This document shows, in pieces, positions 27,101 to 35,690 of a stretch of 64,000 nt of DNA (positions are counted from its first letter, which is position 1; each line of letters begins with the position of its first letter). The DNA lies in contig JAIUPA010000004.1 of the NCBI GenBank assembly GCA_020161665.1, forward strand, positions 1 through 64,000, read 5' to 3'. Below the pieces are notes generated by a model. The model was not told the DNA's origin and did not search any database. It saw only the letters and a program-made list of their open reading frames with translations. The DNA comes from Pseudomonadota bacterium. Its GTDB lineage: Bacteria; Pseudomonadota; Alphaproteobacteria; Rhizobiales; Rhizobiaceae. A program made the position numbers and the translations under genes.

Positions 27101-27595
27101 GTCTTCACCGACTTTGCGCTTGCCACTCAGACCTATGGTCCGGTTTCGGTTCTGCCGACGCCTGCCTATTTCTACGGTCTGGAAAACGGCGAGGAAGTCT
27201 CGGCTCAGATCGAAAAGGGCAAGGACCTCGTGGTCGTGCTGCTCGCCACATCCGATCCGGATGAGCAGGGTCTGGTCAAGGTGTTCTTCGAACTCAATGG
27301 TCAGCCGCGCCTCATCAAGGTGCCGGATCGCTCCATGGCGGCCACGGCCAAGATCCGCCGCAAGGCGGAGGCCGGCAATGCCGCCCATGTGGGCGCGCCG
27401 ATGCCGGGTGTCATCTCCACCGTGTTCGTCATGGCGGGGCAGGCGGTGAAGGCGGGTGATGTGCTCGTGTCCATCGAGGCCATGAAGATGGAAACGGCGC
27501 TTCACGCGGACCGCGACGGCACCATTGCCGAAGTGCTGGTGCGCCCCGGCGACCAGATCGACGCCAAGGACCTGCTCGTCGCCTATGGCGCTTGA
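24137..27595 (+). CDS. pyc: Pyruvate carboxylase
   Basis: A 1152-residue biotin enzyme that carboxylates pyruvate to oxaloacetate, replenishing the TCA cycle. The order is biotin carboxylase (about 1-455, with ATP-grasp GGGGRGMRV and the FIEVNPRIQVEH site), carboxyltransferase (about 530-1000, TTMRDGHQSLLATRM and metal-binding FHTHDTSG), and the biotin carrier at the end with AMKMETA (biotinyl lysine about K1117). It starts at TTG with GGAGGAG 8 nt upstream; the QIKKILVANRSEIAIR start matches the family. Length is normal for the single-chain form. It is monocistronic, divergent from ndvA. Confidence 0.97.
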   Translation: MQIKKILVANRSEIAIRVFRAANELGIATVAIWAEEDKLSLHRFKADESYRIGRGPHLAKDMGPIESYLSIEEIIRVAKLSGADAIHPGYGLLSESPEFVEACNDAGIIFIGPTADTMRRLGNKVAARNLAMSVNVPVVPATQPLPDDMVEVARMAEEIGYPVMLKASWGGGGRGMRVIRSKDDLEREVTEAKREAKAAFGKDEVYLEKLVERARHVESQILGDTHGNAVHLFERDCSIQRRNQKVVERAPAPYLSEAQRAELADYSLKIAKATSYIGAGTVEYLMDADTGKFYFIEVNPRIQVEHTVTETVTGIDIVKAQIHILEGYAIGTPESGVPPQSEIRLNGHAMQCRITTEDPEQNFIPDYGRITAYRSAAGFGIRLDGGTAYAGAIITRFYDPLLVKVTAWAPTADQAIDRMDRALREFRIRGVATNLTFLEAIITHSKFRDNSYTTRFIDSTPELFQQVKRQDRATKLLTYLADVTVNGHPEARGRAKPAADAAAPSIPYVDAPIIEGTKQKLDALGPKGFAEWLRNEKRVLVTDTTMRDGHQSLLATRMRTYDIASIAGTYAKALPGLFSLECWGGATFDVSMRFLTEDPWERLALIRESAPNILLQMLLRGANGVGYKNYPDNVVKYFVRQAAKGGIDVFRVFDCLNWVDNMRVSMDAILEENKICEATICYTGDILDPERAKYSLKYYTDLAKELEKAGAHIIAVKDMAGLLKPGAAKVLFTALREATSLPIHFHTHDTSGIAAASVLAAVDAGVDVVDAAMDAFSGGTSQPCLGSIVEALKGTERDSGLDAKWIRRLSFYWEAVRNQYAAFESDLKGPASEVYLHEMPGGQFTNLKEQARSLGLESRWHEVAQAYADVNQMFGDIVKVTPSSKVVGDMALMMVSQDLTVADVENPEKDIAFPDSVVSMLKGDLGQPPGGWPQGLQKKALKGDAAYTVVPGSLLPPADLDAERKTIETKLERSVNDYEFASYLMYPKVFTDFALATQTYGPVSVLPTPAYFYGLENGEEVSAQIEKGKDLVVVLLATSDPDEQGLVKVFFELNGQPRLIKVPDRSMAATAKIRRKAEAGNAAHVGAPMPGVISTVFVMAGQAVKAGDVLVSIEAMKMETALHADRDGTIAEVLVRPGDQIDAKDLLVAYGA

Positions 27596-27937
27596 GGGCA
27601 CGGATTACCGTGTTGGGGAGCCCGCGCAGCAGCGCGGGCTCAAACTTCTGACCAAGTCCCCGTATTGCCTATTGCGGCAATCGCAAACCTCTCTTCCCCC
27701 TCTCCCCGCTTGCGGGGAGAGGGTTGGGGTGAGGGGCAAGCCCACGGTCAGAATCGTCTGCGACTATGAATTGGCGCGATATTTCCGCCCCTCATCCCGC
27801 TGCCGCGACCTTCTCCCCGCAGGCGGGGAGAAGGGGAATGCGGGCATCATACTTGCCCAAAGGATACGCGGGCTTTCTGCTTTTCAAATCGCTTTGACTG
27901 TGTATATCTCGAAACGGCAACGTTTCAGGAGAGCTTT
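27596..27937. other. Intergenic region with a hairpin and repeat element
   Basis: No gene. A 10-bp perfect stem GAGCCCGCGC/GCGCGGGCTC (27618-27641) follows pyc and may end its transcript, though no T run follows. A composite repeat fills 27688-27839. The ribosome site CAGGAGAG for the next gene is at 27926-27933. Confidence 0.6.
27688..27839. repeat. Composite palindromic repeat, family C copy 1
   Basis: About 150 bp: CTCTCCCCGC..GCGGGGAGAG (about 27700-27722), a GGTTGGGGTGAGGGGC motif, a variable middle, TTTCCGCCCCTCATCCCGC, then CTTCTCCCCGC..GCGGGGAGAAG (27810-27833). The reverse complement of the same arrangement is at 31543-31695. Repeats with this core are common in alphaproteobacterial intergenic DNA. 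Confidence 0.85.
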
Positions 27938-29134
27938 GTGACGGATTCGCATTCAGTTTCGACGCCGCATGAACCGGCCCTCAAGGGGTTTTTCCCGGGT
28001 GGCCGGATCGGCGTTTCGCTTCTCTTTCTGGCCAATGGCTTTTGTGCCGGTTCCTGGGCACCGAAAATCCCGGCCTTTGTCGAGCGTCTGGGGCTGAGCG
28101 AAAGCGCACTGGGCGTTATGATCATGCTGTTCGGTATCGGCTCGCTGGTGATGATGCCGGTGGCGGGGGCCGCGGTTGCCAAGGCCGGTTCACGGCGTGT
28201 CTCGCTCATCACGGGCTTTGCCCTTGCGCCCATGCTGCTCCTCATCACGATGGCACCCGAGATCATTTCGGCGGCGGTGGCGATGTTCCTGTTCGGCGGC
28301 TTCATGGGTGCCATGGATGTGGCGATGAACGCCAATGCGGTGGCCGTGGAAGGGGCGATGCGTCGCGCCGTCATGTCCTCCTGCCATGCCTTCTGGTCGC
28401 TGGGCGGCTTGATCGGTGCGGCCATTGGTGGCGCGATGATCGAGGCGCTCGGGCTTTATGGCCATGCCATCTTTCTGACGGTTGCCGTGCTCATCATGCT
28501 TTTGGCCGCCATACCCACAGTTTACGGGCAGGATCGCCCGCATGCGGAAGAGGGTGCACCGAAAGAAAAGCTGAAGCTGCCACTGACGCCGCTTCCCTGG
28601 CTGATTGGCCTTATCGCGCTGGCCTCGATGATCCCGGAAGGGGCCATTCTCGATTGGGGCGCGCTTTATCTGAAGAACGACCTTTCGGCCTCCGTGGCGA
28701 TCTCCGGCTTTGCCTATGCCGCCTTTTCGCTGACCATGGCCGCCATGCGCTTTGCGGGTGATCTGGTGCGTGATCGTTTCGGCGCGGTGACGACGCTGCG
28801 CGGTTCGGCGGCGCTTGGCATGGTGGGCCTGTTCATCGCGGGCATGGCACCCGATACGATGACAGCCCTCATCGGCTTTGCAATTGCCGGGGTGGGAATT
28901 TCCAACATGTCGCCGGTGATCTATTCGGCGGCGGGCAGCATTCCCGGCATCCCTTCGGGCATTGGCCTTTCGGTGGTGACGACGCTTGGTTATTCGGGCA
29001 TCCTGTTCGCGCCGTCGGTCATCGGCTTCATGGCCGCCCATGTCGGGCTTGGCACGGTGTTCATGGTCATGCCGCTTCTGGCGCTTCTCGTTCTGGCGCT
29101 TTCGCACATCGTTCGCCACGCGGACCGCACGTGA
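27938..29134 (+). CDS. MFS transporter, YbjJ-like
   Basis: A 398-residue protein with about twelve membrane helices. Features include SWAPKIPAFVERLGLSESALG in the first loop, FGIGSLVMMPVAGAAVAKAGSR, and the charged central loop at about 200-220. It resembles the YbjJ/fucose-permease-like branch of the major facilitator superfamily. The substrate is unknown. It starts with GTG after CAGGAGAG. It stands alone, 95 bp before ispG, with its own upstream region full of repeats. Confidence 0.82.
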   Translation: MTDSHSVSTPHEPALKGFFPGGRIGVSLLFLANGFCAGSWAPKIPAFVERLGLSESALGVMIMLFGIGSLVMMPVAGAAVAKAGSRRVSLITGFALAPMLLLITMAPEIISAAVAMFLFGGFMGAMDVAMNANAVAVEGAMRRAVMSSCHAFWSLGGLIGAAIGGAMIEALGLYGHAIFLTVAVLIMLLAAIPTVYGQDRPHAEEGAPKEKLKLPLTPLPWLIGLIALASMIPEGAILDWGALYLKNDLSASVAISGFAYAAFSLTMAAMRFAGDLVRDRFGAVTTLRGSAALGMVGLFIAGMAPDTMTALIGFAIAGVGISNMSPVIYSAAGSIPGIPSGIGLSVVTTLGYSGILFAPSVIGFMAAHVGLGTVFMVMPLLALLVLALSHIVRHADRT

Positions 29135-29229
29135 GAATGACCGTGACGATCAAAAGTGATGCACTGACCCGTTGACAAGGCGGGGCGGTTGTTTCACCTG
29201 AAATCAGTCAAATTGCTCCGAGAGCTGCC

Positions 29230-30480
29230 ATGTCCCTTACCGATTACGATCCGAAACCGCGCCGAGCTTCCGTTGCCGTTGATGTGGGCGGCGTGATTGT
29301 GGGCGGCGGTGCGCCGGTTGTCGTGCAGTCGATGACCAATACAGACACGGCGGATGTCGATGCCACCGTGGCGCAGGTCGCGGCCCTTTTTCGGGCCGGT
29401 TCGGAAATCGTGCGCATTACCGTGGATCGCGATGAAAGTGCGGCGGCCGTTCCGAAAATCCGCGAACGCCTGCTGCGTCTTGGCATGGATGTGCCGCTGG
29501 TTGGCGATTTCCACTATATCGGCCACAAGCTTCTGAGCGATCATCCGGCCTGCGCCGAGGCACTTGCCAAGTACCGCATCAATCCGGGCAATGTCGGCTT
29601 CAAGGACAAGAAGGACAAGCAGTTCGCCGACATTGTCGAGATGGCAATCCGCTACGACAAGCCGGTGCGCATTGGCGTGAACTGGGGTTCGCTCGATCAG
29701 GAGCTTCTGACCCGTCTCATGGACCAGAACCATGAAAACGGTGCGCCGCTTTCGGCCCGGCAGGTGATGCACGAGGCCATCGTGCAGTCCGCACTTCTGT
29801 CCGCCGAACTGGCCGAACAGATCGGCCTTGGCCGCGACCATATCATCTTGTCGGCTAAGGTCAGTCAGGTTCAGGACCTCATTGCCGTTTATTCGATGCT
29901 GGCGGAACGCTCCGATCATGCGCTGCATCTGGGGCTCACCGAAGCGGGCATGGGCTCAAAGGGTATCGTCGCCTCGTCTGCGGCCATGGGTTACGTGCTG
30001 CAGCAGGGTATTGGCGATACGATCCGCGTTTCGCTGACGCCGGAGCCGGGTGGCGACCGCACCCGCGAGGTGCAGGTGGCGCAGGAAATCCTTCAAGTCA
30101 TGGGCTTTCGCCAGTTCATTCCGGTGGTGGCAGCCTGTCCGGGTTGCGGGCGCACGACCTCGACGGTGTTTCAGGAACTGGCCCAGCGGATTCAGGACGA
30201 CATTCGCAAGAATATGCCGGTCTGGCGTGAGAAATATCCGGGCGTCGAGGGCCTGAACGTGGCGGTCATGGGCTGCATCGTCAATGGACCGGGCGAAAGC
30301 AAGCATGCCGATATCGGTATTTCGCTGCCGGGTACGGGGGAGACGCCCGCTGCGCCGGTGTTCATTGATGGCGAAAAGGCCCTGACGTTGCGTGGGCCGA
30401 ATATCGCCGCCGATTTCGAAGCGCTGGTGATCGATTATATCGAGAAGCGCTATGGACGCGGTTCTCAAGCGGCCGAATAG
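29230..30480 (+). CDS. ispG: 4-hydroxy-3-methylbut-2-enyl diphosphate synthase
   Basis: A 416-residue iron-sulfur enzyme of the MEP isoprenoid pathway. It converts methylerythritol cyclodiphosphate to HMBPP, using a [4Fe-4S] cluster. The TIM-barrel N-terminus has [15 protein letters not shown]; the C-terminal cluster domain has ACPGCGRT and [10 protein letters not shown], which supply the cysteines. A TTGACA box lies at 29172-29177, upstream of the ATG; a matching -10 is unclear. Its product feeds the prenyl diphosphate synthase encoded at 32.8-33.7 kb. Confidence 0.97.
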   Translation: MSLTDYDPKPRRASVAVDVGGVIVGGGAPVVVQSMTNTDTADVDATVAQVAALFRAGSEIVRITVDRDESAAAVPKIRERLLRLGMDVPLVGDFHYIGHKLLSDHPACAEALAKYRINPGNVGFKDKKDKQFADIVEMAIRYDKPVRIGVNWGSLDQELLTRLMDQNHENGAPLSARQVMHEAIVQSALLSAELAEQIGLGRDHIILSAKVSQVQDLIAVYSMLAERSDHALHLGLTEAGMGSKGIVASSAAMGYVLQQGIGDTIRVSLTPEPGGDRTREVQVAQEILQVMGFRQFIPVVAACPGCGRTTSTVFQELAQRIQDDIRKNMPVWREKYPGVEGLNVAVMGCIVNGPGESKHADIGISLPGTGETPAAPVFIDGEKALTLRGPNIAADFEALVIDYIEKRYGRGSQAAE

Positions 30481-30552
30481 GGATTTCTTCCCAATTTGGC
30501 CTCATTCCAAGGTAACAAGCGGTTTTCCGCCATCGAGAGAAGCCTGAACGCC

Positions 30553-31215
30553 ATGTTGAAAAAGATTGTTGCCGTTTCTGTTGTTGCCAGCATGCTTTCC
30601 GCCTGCACGACCACGAACCCCTATACGGGTGAGCAGCAGATGTCGAAGACATCGGGCGGCGCACTTCTCGGGGCTACGGTGGGTGCGCTTGGTGGTCTGG
30701 CGGTCGGCCATGACGCCAATTCGCGACGCAATGCTGCGCTGATCGGTGCAGGCATCGGTGCGCTCGGTGGTGGTCTGATCGGCAATTACATGGACCAGCA
30801 GGAAGCGCAGCTTCGCGCCGAACTGCAGGGAACCGGCGTTTCGGTGACGCGCGCGGGCGATCGCATCATTCTCAACATGCCGTCGAACATTACCTTCGCT
30901 ACGGATCAGGATGAGGTGCGTCCGGAATTCTACCGCACGCTTGATTCCGTCGTGATCGTTCTCAACAAGTTCAACAAGACGATGATCGACATCAACGGCC
31001 ATACCGACTCGACCGGGGGTGCCGCCTATAACCAGGGTCTTTCGGAACGTCGCGCCATGTCGGTGGCCGGTTATCTCGGCAGCCAGGGTGTGGACCAGCG
31101 CCGTGTTTCGGCCATGGGCTTTGGCATGTCGCAGCCGATCGCGCCGAACAATACGGAAGCCGGTCGCGCCCAGAACCGCCGCGTCGAAATCCAGATTGCG
31201 CCGATCCGCCAGTAA
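30553..31215 (+). CDS. OmpA-family lipoprotein with glycine-zipper segment
   Basis: A 220-residue outer-membrane lipoprotein. The signal sequence ends at lipobox LSAC (cysteine about residue 17). Residues 35-80 are glycine-rich (GGALLGATVGALGGLAVG), a glycine-zipper pattern that may insert in the membrane. The C-terminal OmpA-like domain (about 95-215) has INGHTDSTGGAAYNQGLSE and QNRRVEI, which bind peptidoglycan. This layout is that of YiaD-like proteins. I chose ATG at 30553; a longer reading from 30496 would precede the signal peptide. A hairpin terminator follows. Confidence 0.9.
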   Translation: MLKKIVAVSVVASMLSACTTTNPYTGEQQMSKTSGGALLGATVGALGGLAVGHDANSRRNAALIGAGIGALGGGLIGNYMDQQEAQLRAELQGTGVSVTRAGDRIILNMPSNITFATDQDEVRPEFYRTLDSVVIVLNKFNKTMIDINGHTDSTGGAAYNQGLSERRAMSVAGYLGSQGVDQRRVSAMGFGMSQPIAPNNTEAGRAQNRRVEIQIAPIRQ

Positions 31216-31243
31216 CGCGGTTTACATCGCTTCTTCAAATGAC

Positions 31244-31270
31244 AACGCCGCTTTTCAGGGCGGCGTTTGA
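31244..31270 (+). terminator. Terminator after the OmpA-family lipoprotein gene
   Basis: AACGCCGC (31244-31251) pairs with GCGGCGTT (31260-31267), then TTGACT. The stem is good and the T run short. Confidence 0.6.
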
Positions 31271-31302
31271 CTGCTGACAAAGTTCGAAAACCTCTCTCTT
31301 CG

Positions 31303-31406
31303 TCATGGTCGGGCTTGACCCGACCATCCATGATTCTTCGAGACTGTGGATCCTCGGGTCAAGCCCGAGGATGACGGTAGTGGGGAGGCAAGGTTTGTAA
31401 TCAACC
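31303..31406. repeat. Interspersed palindromic repeat, family A copy 2
   Basis: The reverse complement of the element at 4007-4113: GGTCGGGCTTGACCCGACC (31309-31327), a short variable middle, CCTCGGGTCAAGCCCGAGG (31352-31370), then AGTGGGGAGGCAAGG. Homology extends into a GTTGATnACAA motif. Confidence 0.8.
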
Positions 31407-31424
31407 TTATGCCGCCTTGAGTGT

Positions 31425-31480
31425 GTTTTAACGCAATTCCTGACGCGAAACCGGTTCTCACTTTCGCTGGACTTGCTTTC
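31425..31480. repeat. Partial copy of repeat family B
   Basis: TTTTAACGCAATTCC through TTTCGCTGGACTTGCT resembles the right half of the element at 21318-21424 (TTTTAACGCAGTCC to TTTTGCTGGAAGTGCT). The left hairpin is missing. Confidence 0.6.
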
Positions 31481-31542
31481 GGGGCGGCGTTTGGCGTTGA
31501 TGACGACCCCTGCCGAGCATCATTTGGGCAGGACGGTTCTCG

Positions 31543-31695
31543 AATTCCCTTCTCCCCGTTTGCGGGGAGAAGGTCGCGGCAGCGGGATGAGGGGCGGAAA
31601 TGTTGCGCCAACTCAAATTCTTAAATGGCTCTACCCGTGGCTTTGCCCCTCACCCCAACCCTCTCCCTGCCAAGCGGGGCGAGGGGGAAGAGAGG
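31543..31695. repeat. Composite palindromic repeat, family C copy 2
   Basis: An inverted copy of 27688-27839 with both GGGGAGA hairpins, the GCGGGATGAGGGGCGG stretch and CCCCTCACCCCAACCC. It ends a few bases before the hisC stop codon. Confidence 0.85.
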
Positions 31696-31700
31696 CTGGA

Positions 31701-32759
31701 TCAGGTGAGAATGTCGTCGAGCGCAGAGATCAGCCGGGCGCATTCGGACTCGGTGCCAATCGAGATGCGCAGGAAATCGGCAATGCGCGGCTTGGCGAAA
31801 TGGCGCACCAGAACGGCGCGTTCGCGAAGGGCGGTTGCCAGCGCCTTGCCCTCATGGCCGGGCTTGCGGGCAAAGACGAAATTGGCCTGTGACGGCAGAA
31901 CCTCGAACCCGCGTGCTTCCAGATCCGCCACCAGCTTTTCGCGAATGGCGATCAGTCGGTCGCGGTGGCTCATAAACCATGCATCATCCTCCACCGAAGC
32001 CTGCGCGGCAGCCTGTGCCAGCCGGTCGAGCGGGTAGGAGTTGAAACTGTCCTTCATTCGCTCCAGCGCCTCGATCAACGGGCGGCGGGCGACCGCATAG
32101 CCAACGCGCATGCCTGCCAGCGAGCGCGACTTGGAGAAGGTGCGGATAACGATGATATTCTCATGCGTGGCGATCAGCGGAATGGCCGTCTCGCCGCCGT
32201 AATCCACATAGGCCTCGTCAATGGCGACCACCTGATCGGGGTGTTGGGTCGCCAGCGCCGCGATGGCCTTGAGCGGCAGGCCGATGCCGGTCGGGGCATT
32301 GGGGTTCGGCAGGATGATCGCGCCGCACGGACCGGCATAGTCTTCGACGCGAATGGTAAAGTCGTCCGCCAGCGGGATCGTCTTCGTCTCAATGTCGAAG
32401 AGTTTGCTGTAGGTCGGATAGAAACTGTAGGTGATGTCCGGGTAGAGGAGCGGCGCATCGTGCTTCAGGAGGCCGGCAAAAAGGAAGGCCAGCACCTCGT
32501 CCGAGCCATTGCCCAGAAACACCTCATCCGGGGAAACACCATGATAGGCGGCGATGGTCTGGCGCAGTTTCGTGGCCGAAGGATCGGGGTAGCGGCGCAG
32601 ATCATCGGTGGCGGCGGTATGGATCGCCTCCAGCACGCGCGGCGACGGTCCCCAGGGGTTTTCGTTGGTGTTGAGCTTGACCAGATCCTGAATGACCGGC
32701 TGTTCACCAGCCACATAGGGTTCCAGAGAGGCAACCAGCGGCGACCAGAATTTGCTCAC
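31701..32759 (-). CDS. hisC: Histidinol-phosphate aminotransferase
   Basis: A 352-residue fold I PLP aminotransferase of the HisC group, in histidine synthesis (imidazole-acetol phosphate to histidinol phosphate). The N-terminus has LNTNENPWGPSP, the middle ILPNPNAPTG and VAIDEAYVDY, and RTFSKSRSLAGMRVGYA carries the PLP lysine. Some members also act on phenylalanine or tyrosine precursors. It starts at GTG 32759, one base after the stop of the prenyl synthase gene, with AGGAAG inside that gene's end, so the two are translationally coupled. Confidence 0.93.
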   Translation of the reverse strand: MSKFWSPLVASLEPYVAGEQPVIQDLVKLNTNENPWGPSPRVLEAIHTAATDDLRRYPDPSATKLRQTIAAYHGVSPDEVFLGNGSDEVLAFLFAGLLKHDAPLLYPDITYSFYPTYSKLFDIETKTIPLADDFTIRVEDYAGPCGAIILPNPNAPTGIGLPLKAIAALATQHPDQVVAIDEAYVDYGGETAIPLIATHENIIVIRTFSKSRSLAGMRVGYAVARRPLIEALERMKDSFNSYPLDRLAQAAAQASVEDDAWFMSHRDRLIAIREKLVADLEARGFEVLPSQANFVFARKPGHEGKALATALRERAVLVRHFAKPRIADFLRISIGTESECARLISALDDILT

Positions 32760-32760
32760 G

Positions 32761-33672
32761 TCAGTTCTTCCTGTTGGCGACGAAATGGGCGGCTTCGATC
32801 AGCGTTGCGGCCCGCTCGCCATAGGGGGCGAGGAGGGTGGTTGCTTCCTCGATCAACCGCGAGAGTTCGGCTTCAGCCCAGGCCTGCCCTTTGAGGGCAA
32901 CCAGCGTGCCCTTGCCGCGGGCGGCGTCCTTGCCGGTGGCCTTGCCCATGGTTTCCGGGTCCGCCGTCAGATCGAGAAGGTCATCGGCAATCTGGAAGGC
33001 GCGGCCGATGATTTCGCCGAAGCGGCGCATGCGCTTGCGGTCTTCCACCGAGGCGGCGGAGAGAATGGCCCCGGCTTCGCAGGCAAAGCGAATGAGCGCG
33101 CCAGTCTTCATGGCCTGCAGGGTAATGATGCCGGCTTCGTCGGGCTGATGCTTCTCGGCGGCGAGATCCAGCGCCTGACCGCCGACCATGCCGCCCATAC
33201 CCGCGGCGCGCGACAAAGCAAGTACAAGCGCCACCTTGTCGCGGTCGGCGAGCGGCGTTTCCGGAGCGGCAATGATGTCGAAGGCGAGCGTCAAAAGCGC
33301 GTCACCGGCGAGAATCGCGGTCGCCTCGTCAAAGGCGATGTGGACGGTCGGCTGGCCACGGCGAAGATCATCGTCATCCATGGCGGGAAGATCGTCGTGC
33401 ACCAGTGAATAGCAATGCAGGCATTCCAGTGCGGCGCCAACGCGGGAAGCGGCCAGCGCACTGCCGCCGAACACGGCGGCGCTTTCCACAACGAGGAAGG
33501 GCCTGAGGCGCTTGCCCCCGTTTAAAACGCCGTGGCGCATGGCGGCCAGAAGGCGGTCCGGGCGGACGATTTCGTCGGCCAAGGCCTCGTTGGCAAGAAT
33601 GTGTTCCAGAAGCTGCCCGATACCGGCTGCCCGGTTGCGCAGGCGCTGTTCAAAGGTCTGTGCGGTCGTCAT
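32761..33672 (-). CDS. ispA: Polyprenyl synthetase, probably farnesyl diphosphate synthase
   Basis: A 303-residue all-helical prenyltransferase that adds isopentenyl diphosphate to allylic diphosphates in the cytosol. The first aspartate-rich motif reads DDLPAMDDDD and the second DDLLD; GGKRLRP near residue 50 binds diphosphate. Length and motifs fit the IspA/farnesyl or geranylgeranyl synthase group. ATG at 33672 (MTTAQTFEQRL) was chosen over a frame reaching 33774, which has no family similarity. It is divergent from mtgA and coupled to hisC downstream. Confidence 0.9.
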   Translation of the reverse strand: MTTAQTFEQRLRNRAAGIGQLLEHILANEALADEIVRPDRLLAAMRHGVLNGGKRLRPFLVVESAAVFGGSALAASRVGAALECLHCYSLVHDDLPAMDDDDLRRGQPTVHIAFDEATAILAGDALLTLAFDIIAAPETPLADRDKVALVLALSRAAGMGGMVGGQALDLAAEKHQPDEAGIITLQAMKTGALIRFACEAGAILSAASVEDRKRMRRFGEIIGRAFQIADDLLDLTADPETMGKATGKDAARGKGTLVALKGQAWAEAELSRLIEEATTLLAPYGERAATLIEAAHFVANRKN

Positions 33673-33818
33673 GCCCCGTTCTTTGGCATGGCGTGGCGGT
33701 CCTTGCAACGGGAAAGCGCCTTCGGGCTCTGGCCTTGCCGCAAGAGCCGGGCTATTTGTGACTTTCGGGATCAATCAAGCTGGATGGTGGCGTGGAAGGC
33801 GGCGAGGAGGCGGAACGG

Positions 33819-34538
33819 ATGGGCGAGAAGGGGCCGCTAAACTGGCGTCGTATCCTCGTCTGGCCGAAAGGACGTTTGCGCACCGTTCTGATCGGTGTCG
33901 GCTGCTTCGTTCTCGTGCCCTACGTGCTGATCTTTTTCTACGCCATTCCCTTCGTGCGGCCCGTTTCCACACTCATGCTGGCCGATCTCGCCCTGTTGCG
34001 CGGCTATGACCGGCAATGGGTGGATCTGGAGGATATTTCGCCCAATCTGGTGCGGGCGGTGATGATGTCGGAAGACGGGCAATATTGCTTTCACGCGGGC
34101 GTCGACTGGGGGCAGATGCGCGGTGTGGTGACGGATGCGCTGGATGGCGAGGCGACGCGCGGGGCAAGCACCATCCCGATGCAGACGGCCAAGAACCTTT
34201 TCCTGTGGAACGGGCGTTCCTTCCTGCGCAAGGCGCTGGAACTGCCGCTTGCGATGTTTGCCGATGGCATCTGGTCGAAGCGGCGCACCATGGAAATCTA
34301 TCTCAACGTTGCAGAATGGGGGCCGGGCATCTACGGCATCGAGGCGGCGTCGCGCTATTATTTCAAGGTCCCGGCTTCAAAGCTCAGTTTGCGACAGGCA
34401 ACGTTGCTGGCCGTTTCCTTGCCCAACCCGATTCTGCGCAAGGCCTCCAAGCCGACGCGCAACATGAGCCGTCTTGCACCGCTCATCGAACGGCGGGTGC
34501 GAACATCAGGTGATTACGTCACCTGCATTTATGGGTGA
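33819..34538 (+). CDS. mtgA: Monofunctional peptidoglycan glycosyltransferase
   Basis: A 239-residue inner-membrane GT51 enzyme that polymerises lipid II into glycan strands. One membrane helix lies near residues 20-45. The GT51 motifs follow: [16 protein letters not shown] (catalytic glutamate), [16 protein letters not shown], and [24 protein letters not shown]. No transpeptidase domain follows, as expected for MtgA. GAGGAGG lies 7 nt before ATG 33819; a GTG nine codons upstream is less likely. Confidence 0.94.
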   Translation: MGEKGPLNWRRILVWPKGRLRTVLIGVGCFVLVPYVLIFFYAIPFVRPVSTLMLADLALLRGYDRQWVDLEDISPNLVRAVMMSEDGQYCFHAGVDWGQMRGVVTDALDGEATRGASTIPMQTAKNLFLWNGRSFLRKALELPLAMFADGIWSKRRTMEIYLNVAEWGPGIYGIEAASRYYFKVPASKLSLRQATLLAVSLPNPILRKASKPTRNMSRLAPLIERRVRTSGDYVTCIYG

Positions 34539-34609
34539 GATTTCAAGAATTCATTGGATGGGTTGAGGGTGCTGCTGTTTAGTTCGTTGACGCAACACAG
34601 AGGTATTTC

Positions 34610-35257
34610 ATGGAGAAGCTCGTTCTTTACATCGGCAACCGCAATTACTCATCGTGGTCGATGCGGGCGTGGATGGCGCTTGAAGGCTCAGGCATTCCTT
34701 TTGAGGATGTGCTGATCCCGTTTGATTTTGCGGCAGGCAACCCCGAGATCAAAGCCATTTCACCGACAGGGCTGGTGCCTTTTCTCAGGCATGGCACTGT
34801 GACCGTCTGGGAAACGCTATCGATTATCGAATATGCGGCCGAGCTTTTTCCGGATGCCGGTGTGTGGCCAAAGGATCGTGAAGCCCGTTCGCTGGCGCGC
34901 TCCATTTCAGCGGAAATGCATGCGGGCTTTCGGGCGCTGCGCGGGGCCTGCCCCATGAATATGCGACGGACGCCCGGCAAGATCGACCTTCCGGATGGCG
35001 TGGTGCGCGATGTGGCCCGTATCGAAGCAATCTGGCGGGATTGTCTGGCCAAGTCCGGCGGCCCCTTTCTCTTCGGGGCCTTTTCGGCGGCGGATGCGAT
35101 GTTCGCGCCGGTGGTCAGCCGGTTTGAAACCTACGCGCTTGACGTTTCTCAAAAGACGCAGGATTACATGGCGACGATGATGGCCCACCCGGCCTGGGTG
35201 AAGTGGCGGGACATGGCGCTTGCCGAGCCCTGGGTCGTGCCGGAGGACGAGCCTTGA
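34610..35257 (+). CDS. Glutathione S-transferase family protein
   Basis: A 215-residue cytosolic protein with the thioredoxin-like N-terminal domain (LYIGNRNYSSWSMRAWMAL, serine at the usual catalytic site) and helical C-terminal domain. SPTGLVPFLRHG contains the cis-proline and TVWETLSIIEYAAE the glutathione-binding acidic/serine pair. The SSWSMR start is typical of a YfcF-like or plasma-membrane-type GST branch in proteobacteria. The substrate is unknown. It stands alone upstream of rpmF. Confidence 0.88.
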   Translation: MEKLVLYIGNRNYSSWSMRAWMALEGSGIPFEDVLIPFDFAAGNPEIKAISPTGLVPFLRHGTVTVWETLSIIEYAAELFPDAGVWPKDREARSLARSISAEMHAGFRALRGACPMNMRRTPGKIDLPDGVVRDVARIEAIWRDCLAKSGGPFLFGAFSAADAMFAPVVSRFETYALDVSQKTQDYMATMMAHPAWVKWRDMALAEPWVVPEDEP

Positions 35258-35437
35258 GCCTTCCAAGTGGTCGCATGGGATACACCTGATGACAAGGGTG
35301 GAAAAAATCACGTGCGGGGACTGGTCAAAGGCCAAGGCAGCATGTATAAGCGCGCCAAATTCCCGGATCGACAAGGCTAGTTTTCCGGCAGTCACTGCTG
35401 CAGGCCTTCGTTCCGAACGTCAATTGGAGTATCGAAA

Positions 35438-35623
35438 ATGGCTGTACCGAAAAGAAAAACGAGCCCGTCCAAGCGCGGTATGCGCCGTTCCGCCGATGCG
35501 CTGAAGGCTCCGACCTACGTTGAAGACAAGAATTCCGGCGAACTGCGCCGTCCGCACCATGTCGATCTGAAGACCGGCATGTATCGCGGCCGTCAGGTTC
35601 TGACGCCGAAGGAAAGCGCATAA
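35438..35623 (+). CDS. rpmF: 50S ribosomal protein L32
   Basis: A 61-residue basic protein, [22 protein letters not shown], typical of alphaproteobacterial L32 (no zinc cysteines in the C-terminal half). It is a large-subunit protein. An upstream TATAAG box (about 35344-35349) may be part of its promoter. A terminator follows directly. Confidence 0.97.
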   Translation: MAVPKRKTSPSKRGMRRSADALKAPTYVEDKNSGELRRPHHVDLKTGMYRGRQVLTPKESA

Positions 35624-35645
35624 TCGCGCTTTGCCGATTGAATTG

Positions 35646-35673
35646 AAAAGGCCGCCTTTCGGGCGGCCTTTTT
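35646..35673 (+). terminator. Rho-independent terminator of rpmF
   Basis: AAGGCCGCC and GGCGGCCTT form the stem around TTTCG and run into TTTTT. Confidence 0.92.
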
Positions 35674-35690
35674 CGTTTCTGAATGGATTA

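Larger units (their letters stand above)
31216..31700. other. 485-bp gap built mostly of repeat elements
   Basis: No gene was found. The gap holds a terminator (31244-31270) and one copy each of repeat families A, B and C in succession. The short frames here follow the repeats and are not credible genes. Confidence 0.8.

Noticed and set aside
24074..27601. 1175-codon open frame on the minus strand
   Set aside because: Antisense shadow of pyruvate carboxylase.
27688..27839. Repeated hairpins read as a CRISPR-like array
   Set aside because: There are only two different hairpins per unit, no regular spacers, and no cas genes; the same unit occurs elsewhere as a dispersed repeat.
29172..29205. 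Full sigma-70 promoter for ispG
   Set aside because: TTGACA is present but no acceptable -10 box lies 16-18 bp downstream, so I did not list it as a promoter.
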